A stretch of DNA of 64,000 nucleotides, from positions 59,681-123,680 of the forward strand of contig NZ_JALDYF010000010.1 in the NCBI RefSeq assembly GCF_032154225.1, in the 5' to 3' direction. Origin of the DNA: Psychrobacillus sp032154225 (lineage in GTDB: Bacteria > Bacillota > Bacilli > Bacillales_A > Planococcaceae). Positions 50,609 to 59,925 of this stretch are shown here, piece by piece (position 1 is the first letter of the stretch; every line of letters begins with the position of its first letter). A program made the translations under genes and the position numbers. A model generated the notes under the pieces. It did not search any database. It had not been told where the DNA came from and saw only the letters and a list, made by a program, of their open reading frames with translations.

Positions 50609-52090
50609 ATGACAAAAAAATATCCAGATGATGGTCTTGCTTTACATACCGATTTATATCAAATTAATATGGCGGAATCTTATTGGGCGGATAATATGCA
50701 TGAAAGAAAAGCAGTGTTTGAACTATTTTTCCGCAAACTTCCATTCGGAAACGGGTATGGAGTTTTTGCAGGGTTAGAAAGATGTATAGATTATTTAAGG
50801 GATTTTCGTTTTACAGATAGTGATTTAGATTATTTACAAAATGAGGTTGGTTATAAGGAAGATTTTATCGACTATTTGCGTACAGTTCGCTTTACAGGTG
50901 ATGTGTATTCAATGGTAGAAGGAGAACTAGTTTTTCCGAATGAACCAATTTTACGCATAGAATCTACATTAGTAGAAGCTCAGCTTGTGGAAACTGCTCT
51001 GTTGAATATTGTTAATTACCAAACATTAATTGCAACAAAAGCTTCTCGTATTAAGCAAATTGTAAAAGATGAAGTAGCGATGGAATTTGGCTCTAGACGT
51101 GCGCATGAAATGGATGCAGCAATTTGGGGCACTCGCGCTGCTTATATTGGTGGGATAGAATCGACGAGTAATGTACGCGCTGGGAAAAAGTTTGGCATTC
51201 CTGTAGCAGGTACACATGCTCATTCACTTGTACAAGCATATAAAAGTGAATACGATGCTTTTCATTCGTATGCGAAGCGACATAAAGATTGCGTCTTTTT
51301 AGTAGATACGTACAATACGTTAAAAACGGGAGTACCAACTGCTATAAAAGTAGCGAAAGAACTTGGCGATAAAATTAACTTCATCGGAATCCGTTTAGAT
51401 TCTGGAGATATTTCATTTCTTTCGAAAGAAGCAAGAAAAATGTTGGATAACGCAGGATTCCCAAATGCGAAAATTGTTGTTTCCAATGATTTAGATGAGT
51501 ACACGATTTTAAACTTAAAAGCACAAGGTGCCAAAGTAGATAGTTGGGGAATTGGAACGAAGCTTATAACTGCTTACGATCAACCTGCACTAGGAGCGGT
51601 GTATAAAATCGTGTCGATTGAGAATGCTGAGGGTGTTATGGAAGATACGATTAAAATTTCATCGACTACTGAAAAAGTAACGACGCCAGGTCAAAAGAGA
51701 CTGTTCCGTATTATTGATAAGGAAAATGGCAAAGCAGAGGGCGATTATATTTCCATGTATGACGAAGACCCACTACATGAAGAACGTTTGAAAATGTTCC
51801 ATCCAGTACATACATTTGTTTCGAAATTTGTGACGAACTTTGAAGCGAAAGATTTACATGCAAAAGTAATTGAAAATGGAAAAGTTGTTTATGAAATTCC
51901 ACCTTTAGTTGAAGTCCGTAATTACGCACATGATAACTTAAATTTACTATGGGATGAATATAAACGCTCGCTCAACCCAGAAGAATATCCAGTCGATTTA
52001 AGTCAAAAATGTTGGGACAATAAAATGCGAAATATCCGAGAAGTGAAGGAAATGGAAGATCATCTTATTGCACAAAGTGGAGGACTGTAA
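50609..52090 (+). CDS. pncB: Nicotinate phosphoribosyltransferase
   Basis: 493 aa. Family blocks: LHTDLYQINMAESYW, FELFFRKLPFGNGYGVFAGLE, EFGSRRAHEMDAAIWGTRAAYIGG, AGTHAHSLVQAY (catalytic His), GIRLDSGDISFLSKEAR and DSWGIGTKLITAYDQPALG. It converts nicotinate and PRPP to NaMN. GAAGGGG is the ribosome site for ATG 50609; a longer reading upstream would cross the promoter-like TATACT (50570). Followed two bases later by nadE. Confidence 0.95.
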   Translation: MTKKYPDDGLALHTDLYQINMAESYWADNMHERKAVFELFFRKLPFGNGYGVFAGLERCIDYLRDFRFTDSDLDYLQNEVGYKEDFIDYLRTVRFTGDVYSMVEGELVFPNEPILRIESTLVEAQLVETALLNIVNYQTLIATKASRIKQIVKDEVAMEFGSRRAHEMDAAIWGTRAAYIGGIESTSNVRAGKKFGIPVAGTHAHSLVQAYKSEYDAFHSYAKRHKDCVFLVDTYNTLKTGVPTAIKVAKELGDKINFIGIRLDSGDISFLSKEARKMLDNAGFPNAKIVVSNDLDEYTILNLKAQGAKVDSWGIGTKLITAYDQPALGAVYKIVSIENAEGVMEDTIKISSTTEKVTTPGQKRLFRIIDKENGKAEGDYISMYDEDPLHEERLKMFHPVHTFVSKFVTNFEAKDLHAKVIENGKVVYEIPPLVEVRNYAHDNLNLLWDEYKRSLNPEEYPVDLSQKCWDNKMRNIREVKEMEDHLIAQSGGL

Positions 52091-52092
52091 TT

Positions 52093-52920
52093 GTGAGGAC
52101 AAAACAAAAAGAGATTATTGCGGCTCTAAAAGCCAAACCAGTCATTCAGGTAGAAGAAGAGATTCGCTTAAGTGTTGATTTTATGAAAGCGTACTTGACG
52201 AAAAATCCGTTTATTAGAAGCATGGTTTTAGGCATTTCCGGTGGACAAGATTCTACTTTAGCAGGAAAGCTTGCACAAATTGCTGTTGATGAGTTAAATG
52301 TCGAAGCAAATGAAGAAAAATATGCTTTTATAGCAGTAAGTTTGCCATACGGCGTACAGTTTGATGAAGTAGAACGCCAGGATGCACTAGATTTTATCCG
52401 ACCGACGAAACGCCTGACGATTAATATTAAAAATGCCGTCGATGCAAGTGCACGTACATTAGAAGAAGCTGGTATAACGCTTTCCGATTTTGCAAAAGGA
52501 AATGAAAAAGCGAGAGAGCGCATGAAAGCCCAGTATTCGGTTGCGGCGATGCATAGTGGTGTTGTTCTTGGAACAGATCACGCTGCGGAGGCAGTAACAG
52601 GATTTTATACAAAATACGGTGATGGTGGCGTAGATTTAGCACCGATTTTTCGATTAAATAAAAGACAAGGAAAGCAGCTATTAGAACATCTTGGCTGCCC
52701 AGAGCATTTATATTTGAAAGTTCCAACGGCAGATTTAGAAGAAAACAGACCTGCGCTTCCAGATGAAGTTGCACTCGGTGTAACATATGATGAGATTGAT
52801 GATTATTTGGAAGGTAAAGTAGTATCGAAAGAAGCCCTGGAAAAAATCGAAGGCTACTACAGCCGTTCCATGCATAAACGTCATATGCCAATTACAGTGT
52901 TTGATGATTTTTGGAAATAG
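52093..52920 (+). CDS. nadE: NH3-dependent NAD+ synthetase
   Basis: 275 aa. P-loop of the PP-ATPase family in LGISGGQDSTLAGKLAQ; GTDHAAEAVTGFYTKYGDGGVDLAP and the C-terminal SMHKRHMPITVFDDFWK are typical of NadE. It amidates NaAD to NAD+. GTG start immediately after pncB, whose final codons carry the GGAGG ribosome site. The pair forms an NAD-salvage operon. Confidence 0.95.
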   Translation: MRTKQKEIIAALKAKPVIQVEEEIRLSVDFMKAYLTKNPFIRSMVLGISGGQDSTLAGKLAQIAVDELNVEANEEKYAFIAVSLPYGVQFDEVERQDALDFIRPTKRLTINIKNAVDASARTLEEAGITLSDFAKGNEKARERMKAQYSVAAMHSGVVLGTDHAAEAVTGFYTKYGDGGVDLAPIFRLNKRQGKQLLEHLGCPEHLYLKVPTADLEENRPALPDEVALGVTYDEIDDYLEGKVVSKEALEKIEGYYSRSMHKRHMPITVFDDFWK

Positions 52921-52940
52921 AAGAAGATATATATTTGGAG

Positions 52941-52972
52941 AAAAAGCTGTTGCATTTGCAATGGCTTTTTTT
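52941..52972 (+). terminator. Terminator of pncB-nadE
   Basis: AAAAAGCTGTTGC and GCAATGGCTTTTT pair (two G-U) around an ATTT loop, with a T7 tail. Confidence 0.85.
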
Positions 52973-52993
52973 GTGAGTAAATTTACCTATTCA

Positions 52994-53072
52994 CCACATA
53001 AGCAACCAAAATCGCCACATAAACACCTCAGATCACCACATAACAACCAAAAATCAGCACATAAATCCATCC
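52994..53072 (+). repeat. 21-bp tandem repeats, 3.8 copies
   Basis: Units start at 52994, 53015, 53036 and 53057 (partial). Each begins CCACATAA (GCACATAA in the last) and ends ATCG or ATCA, with a variable A/C-rich middle. The period of exactly 21 bases is two helical turns. They fill the gap between the nadE terminator and the MoxR promoter (53138), on the non-coding strand sense. No spacers, so not CRISPR. Function unknown. Confidence 0.75.
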
Positions 53073-53137
53073 TACAATAAACTCTTCCAATCTACTATGT
53101 TTTGATAAACAAGAGCCACCAAAATTGTATTTCTTAT

Positions 53138-53166
53138 TTGTATTATATTGTAATTATAGGTATGCT
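53138..53166 (+). promoter_or_regulatory. Probable SigA promoter of the MoxR operon
   Basis: TTGTAT, 17 bases, TATGCT (53161-53166), 62 bases before the start codon. Confidence 0.5.
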
Positions 53167-53227
53167 AAATAGGTGTTGTATTAATTTTCAAACTAATCTA
53201 TTAATGGTAGATGCAGGAGGAAAACAA

Positions 53228-54178
53228 ATGACTGAACAAGTACAAATCCAATCGATTATTGCAAATATTGAAAAGGTAATGATTGGGAAGAAAGAAATTG
53301 CAGAACTTGCATTAGTTGCTCTGCTTGCAGATGGTCATGTGCTTTTAGAAGACGTGCCAGGAGTCGGAAAAACAATGATGGTTCGTGCACTAGCAAAGTC
53401 AATCGGAGCTGATTTTAAGCGAATTCAATTTACGCCGGATTTATTGCCTTCAGATGTTGTTGGGGTTTCAATCTATAATCCGAAAGAGATGGAATTTGAA
53501 TTTAGACCTGGCCCGATTATGGGGAATATTGTATTAGCTGATGAGATAAATCGTACTTCTCCAAAAACGCAATCTGCTTTATTGGAAGGAATGGAAGAAG
53601 CGTCTGTAACGATTGATGGTATCACTATGCCAATTCCTAAACCATTTTTCGTAATGGCTACTCAAAATCCGATTGAACATGAAGGAACATATCCACTTCC
53701 AGAAGCACAACTGGATCGTTTTATTTTGAAATTAAAAATGGGCTATCCACATCCGAGTGAAGAAATAGAAGTACTAAATAGATTAGAAAAAAATTCCCCA
53801 ATAGAAGAACTTCGACCAGTTATTTCACTAGAACACTTAATAGACCTTCAGAAAAAAGTGAAGGAAGTAAAAGTCGATAGTACGGTGAAAGGGTATATTG
53901 TGGAATTAGCGAATCGTACGAGAGAGGACACGTATGTTTATCTAGGAGTGAGCCCACGCGCTTCGATTGCATTAATGCGTGCGTCACAAGCATATGCATT
54001 ACTTCAAGGAAGAGATTATGTTATTCCGCATGATATTCAATACTTGGCTCCATTTGTTTTTTGTCATCGAATTATACTTCGACCAGAAGCGCGTTATGAT
54101 GGTATTTCTACGGAAGAAGTCGTTGCACGAATTTTGAAAAGAACGCCGGTGCCTATTAAAAGGAAAGTTAGTCAATGA
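53228..54178 (+). CDS. MoxR-family AAA+ ATPase
   Basis: 316 aa. Walker A EDVPGVGKTMMVRALAKS, RIQFTPDLLPSDVVGVSIYN, Walker B ADEINRTSPKTQSALLEGMEE, sensor ATQNPIEHEGTYPLPEAQLDRF. A C-terminal lid follows. MoxR proteins act as chaperones for partner proteins, usually encoded with a DUF58 protein as here. AGGAGG before ATG 53228 decides the start. First gene of a three-gene operon with 4-base overlaps. Confidence 0.92.
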   Translation: MTEQVQIQSIIANIEKVMIGKKEIAELALVALLADGHVLLEDVPGVGKTMMVRALAKSIGADFKRIQFTPDLLPSDVVGVSIYNPKEMEFEFRPGPIMGNIVLADEINRTSPKTQSALLEGMEEASVTIDGITMPIPKPFFVMATQNPIEHEGTYPLPEAQLDRFILKLKMGYPHPSEEIEVLNRLEKNSPIEELRPVISLEHLIDLQKKVKEVKVDSTVKGYIVELANRTREDTYVYLGVSPRASIALMRASQAYALLQGRDYVIPHDIQYLAPFVFCHRIILRPEARYDGISTEEVVARILKRTPVPIKRKVSQ

Positions 54179-55380
54179 CGAAATGGTTAGGGCAACTAAA
54201 AAAGCTTAAAGGTGTTACAGGAATTCTGGTTCTCCTCGTTGCAACGTTCGTGTATGCAATGTTTCAGGGAGGCTTTATTAGTTGGTTTCTTTTTTATCTG
54301 ATTGTTCCTCTTATTATTTACTCCTTGTTTTTGTTTTTCTATCCGCTATCTAAGGTGGAAGTAGAACGGACGATTGAAACGCGCAAAGTATATAGTGGTG
54401 GGAAATTTTCTGCGACGATCAATGTAAAAAGAAAAAATCGTTTTCCGCTTTTGTATGTTTCATTCGAGGAAAAGGTAAGCGATAGCTTGCAACAGTCTAC
54501 TTCTTGGAAAAGGATGACGTTTTGGGGAATGAAGCGTGAGTACGAGTGGACATATGAAATGGAGCATATTCCGCGTGGGGAGCATGTGTTAGAAGGAATT
54601 ATTATCCGAGCTAGTGATTTATTTGGCTGGGTACAAAAAGAAGTATTCATCTCTAATACTAAAACTATTTTAGTGTTTCCTAATTTAACTGAAATGGTCT
54701 ATATTCCTATTGAATCGCGATATGACCAAGGATCAGCTGCGTCTCGAATTCAAGTAATGAAAGATACGTCTATGGCTACTGGTATTCGTTCCTATCAACC
54801 AGGAGATCGTGTATCTTGGATTCATTGGAAATCATTTGCTCGGACGCAAACATTAAAAACAAAAGAATTTGAAGATCGGCAATCGCAGGATTTGTTTGTA
54901 TTAATAGATCGAACAGCTTCTCCTTTATTTGAAGAGGTAGTCGATTTAACAGCTTCTATTATGCAATCGATTGTGAGGCATCATGCATCTAGTGCATTTC
55001 TCTCGATTGGCGGAAGTAGACTGTATATTCCAGCGGTCCAAAGTGAGGAACAACTTCAACGCGTGTTGTATCATTTAACGAAAGTGCAGGCAGATTTAAC
55101 GAGACCGGTAGAGCAGGTCATTTTAACAGAATCAGCACTAGCTCAAGCAACATCTCTTTTATATATTACGAGTAATCTTACATATGAATGGATAGAAAGT
55201 GTTCAAAAGGTTACTCAAAATTTACGAGTTTGTACATGTTTTGTTATAAAGGAAAAAGAAACGAAGCTATCTTCCGAAGAAAACGCATTGAACCAATTTG
55301 CGGCTAGTAGGGGGATCCATGTACATGTCATTACGAAAGATAGATTTGCCCAAGCATTTATGGAGGTGAGTCGTTCATGA
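54175..55380 (+). CDS. DUF58 domain membrane protein
   Basis: 401 aa. Two N-terminal transmembrane helices (~13-32, 37-55), then an extracytoplasmic/beta region and the DUF58 signature TGIRSYQPGDRVSWIHWKSFARTQTLKTKEFEDR followed by a vWA-like fold (DLFVLIDRTASPLFEEVVDLTASIM). Works with MoxR in an undefined envelope process. ATGA overlaps with both neighbours mean coupled translation. Confidence 0.9.
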   Translation: MTKWLGQLKKLKGVTGILVLLVATFVYAMFQGGFISWFLFYLIVPLIIYSLFLFFYPLSKVEVERTIETRKVYSGGKFSATINVKRKNRFPLLYVSFEEKVSDSLQQSTSWKRMTFWGMKREYEWTYEMEHIPRGEHVLEGIIIRASDLFGWVQKEVFISNTKTILVFPNLTEMVYIPIESRYDQGSAASRIQVMKDTSMATGIRSYQPGDRVSWIHWKSFARTQTLKTKEFEDRQSQDLFVLIDRTASPLFEEVVDLTASIMQSIVRHHASSAFLSIGGSRLYIPAVQSEEQLQRVLYHLTKVQADLTRPVEQVILTESALAQATSLLYITSNLTYEWIESVQKVTQNLRVCTCFVIKEKETKLSSEENALNQFAASRGIHVHVITKDRFAQAFMEVSRS

Positions 55381-57578
55381 ATGAAAAAACGGGCAACCAT
55401 TTGTTATCATTCATCATCTACTTTTGTGCGTTCATTCTAATGGTTGAGTGGCTTAAACCAGTTATTATGCTTACCGATACAGGTCATTTAAAATTATTTA
55501 GTGTATTTTTATTGCTATCCTTTTCATTTTATTTCCTTCGTTTGAATTGGAAAATTGTCATTCCTATAAAAGTTTTATGCATTAGCTGGATATTGATTTT
55601 CATTTATGCAGATTTTTCTTTTTGGTCAATGGAGTCTGTTTCCTATTTAGTCGATATGATCCGTACTAATTTAATGGCTTTAATGGCGCAAGAGTGGAAT
55701 GACGTAACGAACCCTTTCCGAACTTTATTGTTTTTTATATTACTTTGGATGACTACGTATTTATTGAATTATTGGATTCGAGTAAGAAAAAGTTTATTGT
55801 TATTTTTCTTGCTTACGGTTTTATTTATTACGATATTAGATACGTTTAGTCCTTATAATGGAGAAAAAAGTATTGTTGTTACGTTAGTTGCTGGCTTTAT
55901 AGTAATCGGATTGTTATATGTGGAAAAACTGTGGAAGGAACATAATAAGCAGATAAAAGGTAAGTTTTTATTCGCTGCAATTGTGAGCCTTGTTGGATTA
56001 CTCGTTTTTAGTAGTACTTTAGCTTATGCGCTTCCGAAAGCGGGTCCTAGTTGGCCAGATCCTGTTCCTTTTTTTACTGGAGCTAATGCACCATCTGGTG
56101 AGGGAGAAGGAAATGGAAGAGGAAAAGGTGGTCCGCAGAAAGTAGGATACGGGGAAAATGATGAACAATTAGGCGGAGCTTTTATTGGCGATAAGTCTCC
56201 CGTATTTTATGCGACCGTTCCAGATCAACAATATTGGAAAATCGAAACGAAAGATACGTATACTTCTAAAGGCTGGGTTCAATCAAAAACGGAGGCGCAA
56301 ATTAGTAGCTATGATAAGGGAGAAACAATTAGTACGGATATCCCTCCTGGTCAAGCGGATAAGGCGGAAAAAGCAACTATTTCCATGAGGGAAGAATACT
56401 CATTTGTTATGCAACCTTATGGGCTAATAAATTTAAACACTGCTGAGCCAGCTACAATTTCTCTCAATGCAACGAATCAAAAGATGACAACCTTTTTAGG
56501 TGGCAATACAGTGCCGTTGCAAGAGTATGAAATAGAGTTTAGTGAACCTTATTATAGTTTAAAGGCACTTAGGGCATCTACAAACGCAAAGTTAGAGGAG
56601 TTAACGAGCGAATTTGATCGTTATTTACAGCTACCTAATACGCTTCCTGATCGAGTAAGGGAGTTAGCAACATCTGTTTCTGCAAGAGAAGAAACCTTAT
56701 ATGAAAAAGCTAAGCTAATCGAACGTTATTTCCGTTTAAATGGATTTAGTTATGAGAAAACTGATGTTCCTGTTCCAAAAGGGAATACTGATTATGTAGA
56801 CCAGTTTTTATTTGAAACGAAGTTAGGGTATTGCGATAATTTCTCGACGTCGATGGTTGTCATGCTTCGTTCACTTGGGATACCAGCAAGATGGGTAAAA
56901 GGCTTTGCTGCTGGTGAAATTGTGGATAGAAACAATGATACCCGTGTGTATGAAGTGACGAATAATAATGCACACTCATGGGTGGAGGCATATATCCCTG
57001 GATCTGGATGGATGCAGTTCGAGCCTACAATTGGTTTTACAAGTGGCATTAATTTAGATTATGACCTAGATATTGAAACAGAGGGCATAAACACGCCGAC
57101 ACCAATTGTTCCGAAAGCTCCGATTAAAGAAGAAACGAAGCAAGAACGAGCAGAGATTTCCAAAGTGTTTACAGATGTAACGAGCGGTTCGCTTAAATGG
57201 ATTTCTACTCATAAAGCAACGTTTTTTTGGTCAATCATTTGGCTATCCTTTGCGAGTTTAATCATTTATTACTTTAGACGAAAATGGATGTCGAAAATAC
57301 TCATTCCAATGTATCGAATGAAGAAAAATAATTGGGAAGCATTTGAGAAAATGTACCACCAATTATTGAAGCAGTTAAGTTTACATGGAGTAAAACGAGA
57401 GCAGGGCGAAACATTGACGGATTATGCAAAACGAATAGATAGTTACTTTGGTGGCAATTATATGAATAGGCTTACAAATGCATATGAAAAAGGATTTTAC
57501 GGTGGAAATAAAGAAGAGATTAACTATGCTTCGATGAGAGAAAATTGGGAAAAATTAATCAATCAGTTAAGCGGTTGA
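55377..57578 (+). CDS. Transglutaminase-like membrane protein (TgpA family)
   Basis: 733 aa. Five to six helices at the N-terminus (~10-220), then an extracytoplasmic transglutaminase-like domain with the triad region: Cys 486 in KLGYCDNFSTSMVVMLRS, His 533 in NNNAHSWVEAYIPGSG and Asp/Glu in WMQFEPTIGF. A late helix (~615-635) precedes a cytosolic DUF4129 tail. It may be a peptidase or crosslinking enzyme at the cell surface. Third gene of the MoxR-DUF58-TgpA unit, a conserved trio. Confidence 0.9.
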   Translation: MNEKTGNHLLSFIIYFCAFILMVEWLKPVIMLTDTGHLKLFSVFLLLSFSFYFLRLNWKIVIPIKVLCISWILIFIYADFSFWSMESVSYLVDMIRTNLMALMAQEWNDVTNPFRTLLFFILLWMTTYLLNYWIRVRKSLLLFFLLTVLFITILDTFSPYNGEKSIVVTLVAGFIVIGLLYVEKLWKEHNKQIKGKFLFAAIVSLVGLLVFSSTLAYALPKAGPSWPDPVPFFTGANAPSGEGEGNGRGKGGPQKVGYGENDEQLGGAFIGDKSPVFYATVPDQQYWKIETKDTYTSKGWVQSKTEAQISSYDKGETISTDIPPGQADKAEKATISMREEYSFVMQPYGLINLNTAEPATISLNATNQKMTTFLGGNTVPLQEYEIEFSEPYYSLKALRASTNAKLEELTSEFDRYLQLPNTLPDRVRELATSVSAREETLYEKAKLIERYFRLNGFSYEKTDVPVPKGNTDYVDQFLFETKLGYCDNFSTSMVVMLRSLGIPARWVKGFAAGEIVDRNNDTRVYEVTNNNAHSWVEAYIPGSGWMQFEPTIGFTSGINLDYDLDIETEGINTPTPIVPKAPIKEETKQERAEISKVFTDVTSGSLKWISTHKATFFWSIIWLSFASLIIYYFRRKWMSKILIPMYRMKKNNWEAFEKMYHQLLKQLSLHGVKREQGETLTDYAKRIDSYFGGNYMNRLTNAYEKGFYGGNKEEINYASMRENWEKLINQLSG

Positions 57579-57629
57579 TTTTCGATTCGACAACCTGTAA
57601 ACTGATAACAAATTAAATTGACCAAGTTG

Positions 57630-57700
57630 CCCTCGTATATGTCCGATAATATGGTTCGGATGTCTCTACCAAGTTGCCGAAAATAACTTGACTATGAAGG
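57630..57700 (+). ncRNA. Guanine (purine) riboswitch upstream of guaA
   Basis: P1 CCCTCGTA with TATGAAGG (one mismatch), P2 TCCGA/TCGGA with loop TAATATGGT, junction GTCTCTACC, P3 AAGTT/AACTT with loop GCCGAAAAT. The specificity base before TATG is C (GACTATG), which indicates guanine or hypoxanthine, not adenine. A terminator overlaps the P1 3' strand, so binding should turn transcription off. Confidence 0.9.
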
Positions 57701-57745
57701 TGAATGCAGTCATGTCTTTTTTAGACAATTGCATTCACCTTTTTG
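57699..57745 (+). terminator. Guanine-riboswitch terminator
   Basis: GGTGAATGCA (57699-57708) pairs with TGCATTCACC (57730-57739), followed by TTTTT. It shares two bases with P1 of the aptamer. Confidence 0.88.
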
Positions 57746-57781
57746 AACCGATAAGAAATATAAGGTTTCATACATAGTAAT

Positions 57782-57900
57782 TGTCTAGCTTCAGCGCCTA
57801 GCCCCTCGGGTCAAATGTGAAAAAGCTGTGGTGGCTGAGGAGCTGCCTCCTCGCTTTTCCCCATTTGCCTGTCGGGGCAGACATAGGCACTTACGCTTTT
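57782..57900 (+). repeat. Structured intergenic repeat, copy B
   Basis: About 119 bp, begins TGTCTAGCTTCAGCGCCTAG and ends TAGGCACTTACGCTTTT. Homologous to 29007-29125. Stems: AGCGCCTA/TAGGCACT, GCCCC/GGGGC, CAAATG/CATTTG, GAAAAAGC/GCTTTTC, GAGGAG/CTCCTC. It sits between the guanine-riboswitch terminator and guaA. Confidence 0.78.
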
Positions 57901-57916
57901 CGGATGTAGAGTACTT

Positions 57917-57957
57917 AAACGCGTAGAAAGAGGTATGCTTTCCTGCGCGTTTTTTTT
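57917..57957 (+). terminator. Second intrinsic terminator upstream of guaA
   Basis: AAACGCG with CGCGTTT and GAAAG with CTTTC form a two-part stem, followed by eight T's. It lies after the repeat and 70 bases before guaA, so transcripts passing the riboswitch meet another stop. A separate guaA promoter may lie between 57958 and 58010, but I see no clear one. Confidence 0.75.
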
Positions 57958-58026
57958 AGATTTATTTCCTAAAATTCGAGACGTTAGGTGCAATTTGGAT
58001 TACAAATAAAGAAGAGGTGGATACTA

Positions 58027-59580
58027 ATGTCTTTAACACCATTGTTGTTAGAACAAGAAAAAATTGTCGTTCTAGATTTCGGAAGTCAATTCAACCAATT
58101 AATTACGCGTCGTATTCGTGAATTCGGTGTATACAGCGAGTTACACCCACATACAGTAACTGCGGAAGATATCAAGAAAATGAATGCTACAGGTATTATT
58201 TTCTCTGGTGGCCCAAATTCTGTATACGATGAAAATGCATTTCATATTGATCCAGCTATTTATGATATTGGTGTACCAATACTAGGAATTTGCTACGGAA
58301 TGCAATTAATGTCTCAACATTTCGGTGGAAAAGTAGAAAAAGCTTCTCATAGAGAATATGGTAAAGCAGAGATTGAAGTGAAAAATGCAACTTCTTTATT
58401 CGGAAAACTTCCTGCGAGCCAAGTTGTTTGGATGAGTCACGGTGACCATGTAACAGTAGCTCCTGAAGGATTTGAAGTGATTGCAACAAGCCCTTCATGT
58501 GAAGTTGCTGCAATGGCAAACGTAGAGAAGCAATACTATGCAGTTCAATTCCATCCAGAAGTTAGACATTCTATTCATGGAATCGAATTACTTCGTCAAT
58601 TCGTGTTTGATATTTGTCACGCAAAAGGCGATTGGTCAATGGAAAGCTTCGTAGAATTAGAAATCGAAAAAATTCGTGCAGAAGTTGGCGACAAAAAAGT
58701 TCTATGTGCACTAAGTGGCGGAGTGGATTCTTCAGTAGTTGCAGTGTTAATCCACAAAGCAATTGGTGATCAGTTAACTTGTATGTTCGTTGACCACAAC
58801 TTAAACCGTAAAGGTGAAGTTGAGCAAGTAATGAAAACTTTCACTGAAGGCTTTAATATGAAAGTAATCAAAATAGATGCACGTGAGCGTTTCATGAATA
58901 AATTAGCAGGAGTTTCTGACCCTGAACAAAAACGTAAAATTATCGGTAACGAATTCATTTACGTTTTCGATGAAGAAGCTTCTAAGCTAGAAGGCATGGA
59001 TTTCCTAGCTCAAGGTACTCTTTACACAGATATCATTGAGTCAGGTACTGCAACAGCTCAAACAATTAAATCTCACCATAATGTAGGTGGATTACCTGAA
59101 GATATGCAATTCACATTAATCGAGCCATTAAAAACATTGTTCAAAGACGAAGTGCGTGCACTTGGCTTAGAGCTTGGCATTGATGAAAAAATCGTTTGGC
59201 GTCAACCATTCCCAGGTCCAGGTCTAGGTATCCGCGTACTTGGTGAAATTACAGAAGAAAAACTAGAAATCGTTCGTGAATCAGATGCAATTCTTCGTGA
59301 AGAAATTGCAAAAGCAGGATTAGATCGCGACATCTGGCAATACTTCACAGTACTTCCAGACATCCGCAGTGTAGGCGTAATGGGCGATGCTCGCACATAC
59401 GATTACGCAATCGGTATCCGTGCAGTAACTTCTATCGACGGCATGACTTCTGACTGGGCACGTATCCCATGGGACGTACTTGAGAAAGTAAGTGTACGTT
59501 TGGTGAATGAAGTGAAGCATATTAACCGTGTGCTGTATGATATTACGAGTAAACCACCAGCTACGATTGAGTGGGAATAG
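58027..59580 (+). CDS. guaA: GMP synthase (glutamine-hydrolysing)
   Basis: 517 aa. The class-I glutamine amidotransferase domain has catalytic Cys 89 in ILGICYGMQLM and His/Glu in QFHPEVRHS. The ATP-pyrophosphatase has ALSGGVDSSVVAVLIHKA, and the C-terminal dimerisation domain has RQPFPGPGLGIRVLGE, SKPPATIEWE. It converts XMP to GMP. ATG 58027 has AGAGGTGG nine bases upstream. Codon use looks optimised, as expected for a highly expressed gene. Confidence 0.97.
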   Translation: MSLTPLLLEQEKIVVLDFGSQFNQLITRRIREFGVYSELHPHTVTAEDIKKMNATGIIFSGGPNSVYDENAFHIDPAIYDIGVPILGICYGMQLMSQHFGGKVEKASHREYGKAEIEVKNATSLFGKLPASQVVWMSHGDHVTVAPEGFEVIATSPSCEVAAMANVEKQYYAVQFHPEVRHSIHGIELLRQFVFDICHAKGDWSMESFVELEIEKIRAEVGDKKVLCALSGGVDSSVVAVLIHKAIGDQLTCMFVDHNLNRKGEVEQVMKTFTEGFNMKVIKIDARERFMNKLAGVSDPEQKRKIIGNEFIYVFDEEASKLEGMDFLAQGTLYTDIIESGTATAQTIKSHHNVGGLPEDMQFTLIEPLKTLFKDEVRALGLELGIDEKIVWRQPFPGPGLGIRVLGEITEEKLEIVRESDAILREEIAKAGLDRDIWQYFTVLPDIRSVGVMGDARTYDYAIGIRAVTSIDGMTSDWARIPWDVLEKVSVRLVNEVKHINRVLYDITSKPPATIEWE

Positions 59581-59586
59581 TTAATT

Positions 59587-59633
59587 AAAAACAGCCTAGA
59601 ACCCTTATACAGAAGGGTTTCTAGGCCGTTTTT
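59587..59633 (+). terminator. First of two terminators after guaA
   Basis: AAAACAGCCTAGAACCCTT and its partner AAGGGTTTCTAGGCCGTTTT form a long stem (one bulge/mismatch) with a 6-nt loop and T tail. Confidence 0.88.
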
Positions 59634-59662
59634 CCATTTACAACTATTGATTTCTAAAACGT

Positions 59663-59708
59663 ACTCTCTTTTATTTGCGCTATTTTGCAAATAGAAGAGA
59701 GTTTTTTT
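59663..59708 (+). terminator. Second terminator after guaA
   Basis: ACTCTCTT..TATTTGC pairs with GCAAATA..AAGAGAGT, followed by TTTTTT. From here to 59925 no gene or clear promoter is recognised. Confidence 0.85.
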
Positions 59709-59925
59709 GTGGTTAAAATGATGGATTAGTAGACGACTTTTAACTAGAAATGAAAATAGGATGTTCTTTCAGCGTATTATTAGAGGAAAAACACATAGAG
59801 TCAAAAGTATCACTAACGATTTAGTTATTGGGTAATTAGTTGAAATAATTATTATTTAAATGCACTACTATGGACATCTTTGTTACAAGTGCGTAAAATC
59901 ATCAATATAATTGGAGGGATTCGGA

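Noticed and set aside
52994..53072. CRISPR array
   Set aside because: The repeats are contiguous with no spacers, only 21 bp long, and no cas gene is near.
57601..57700. Adenine-specific aptamer
   Set aside because: The specificity position is C (GACTATG), not U, so guanine/hypoxanthine is expected.
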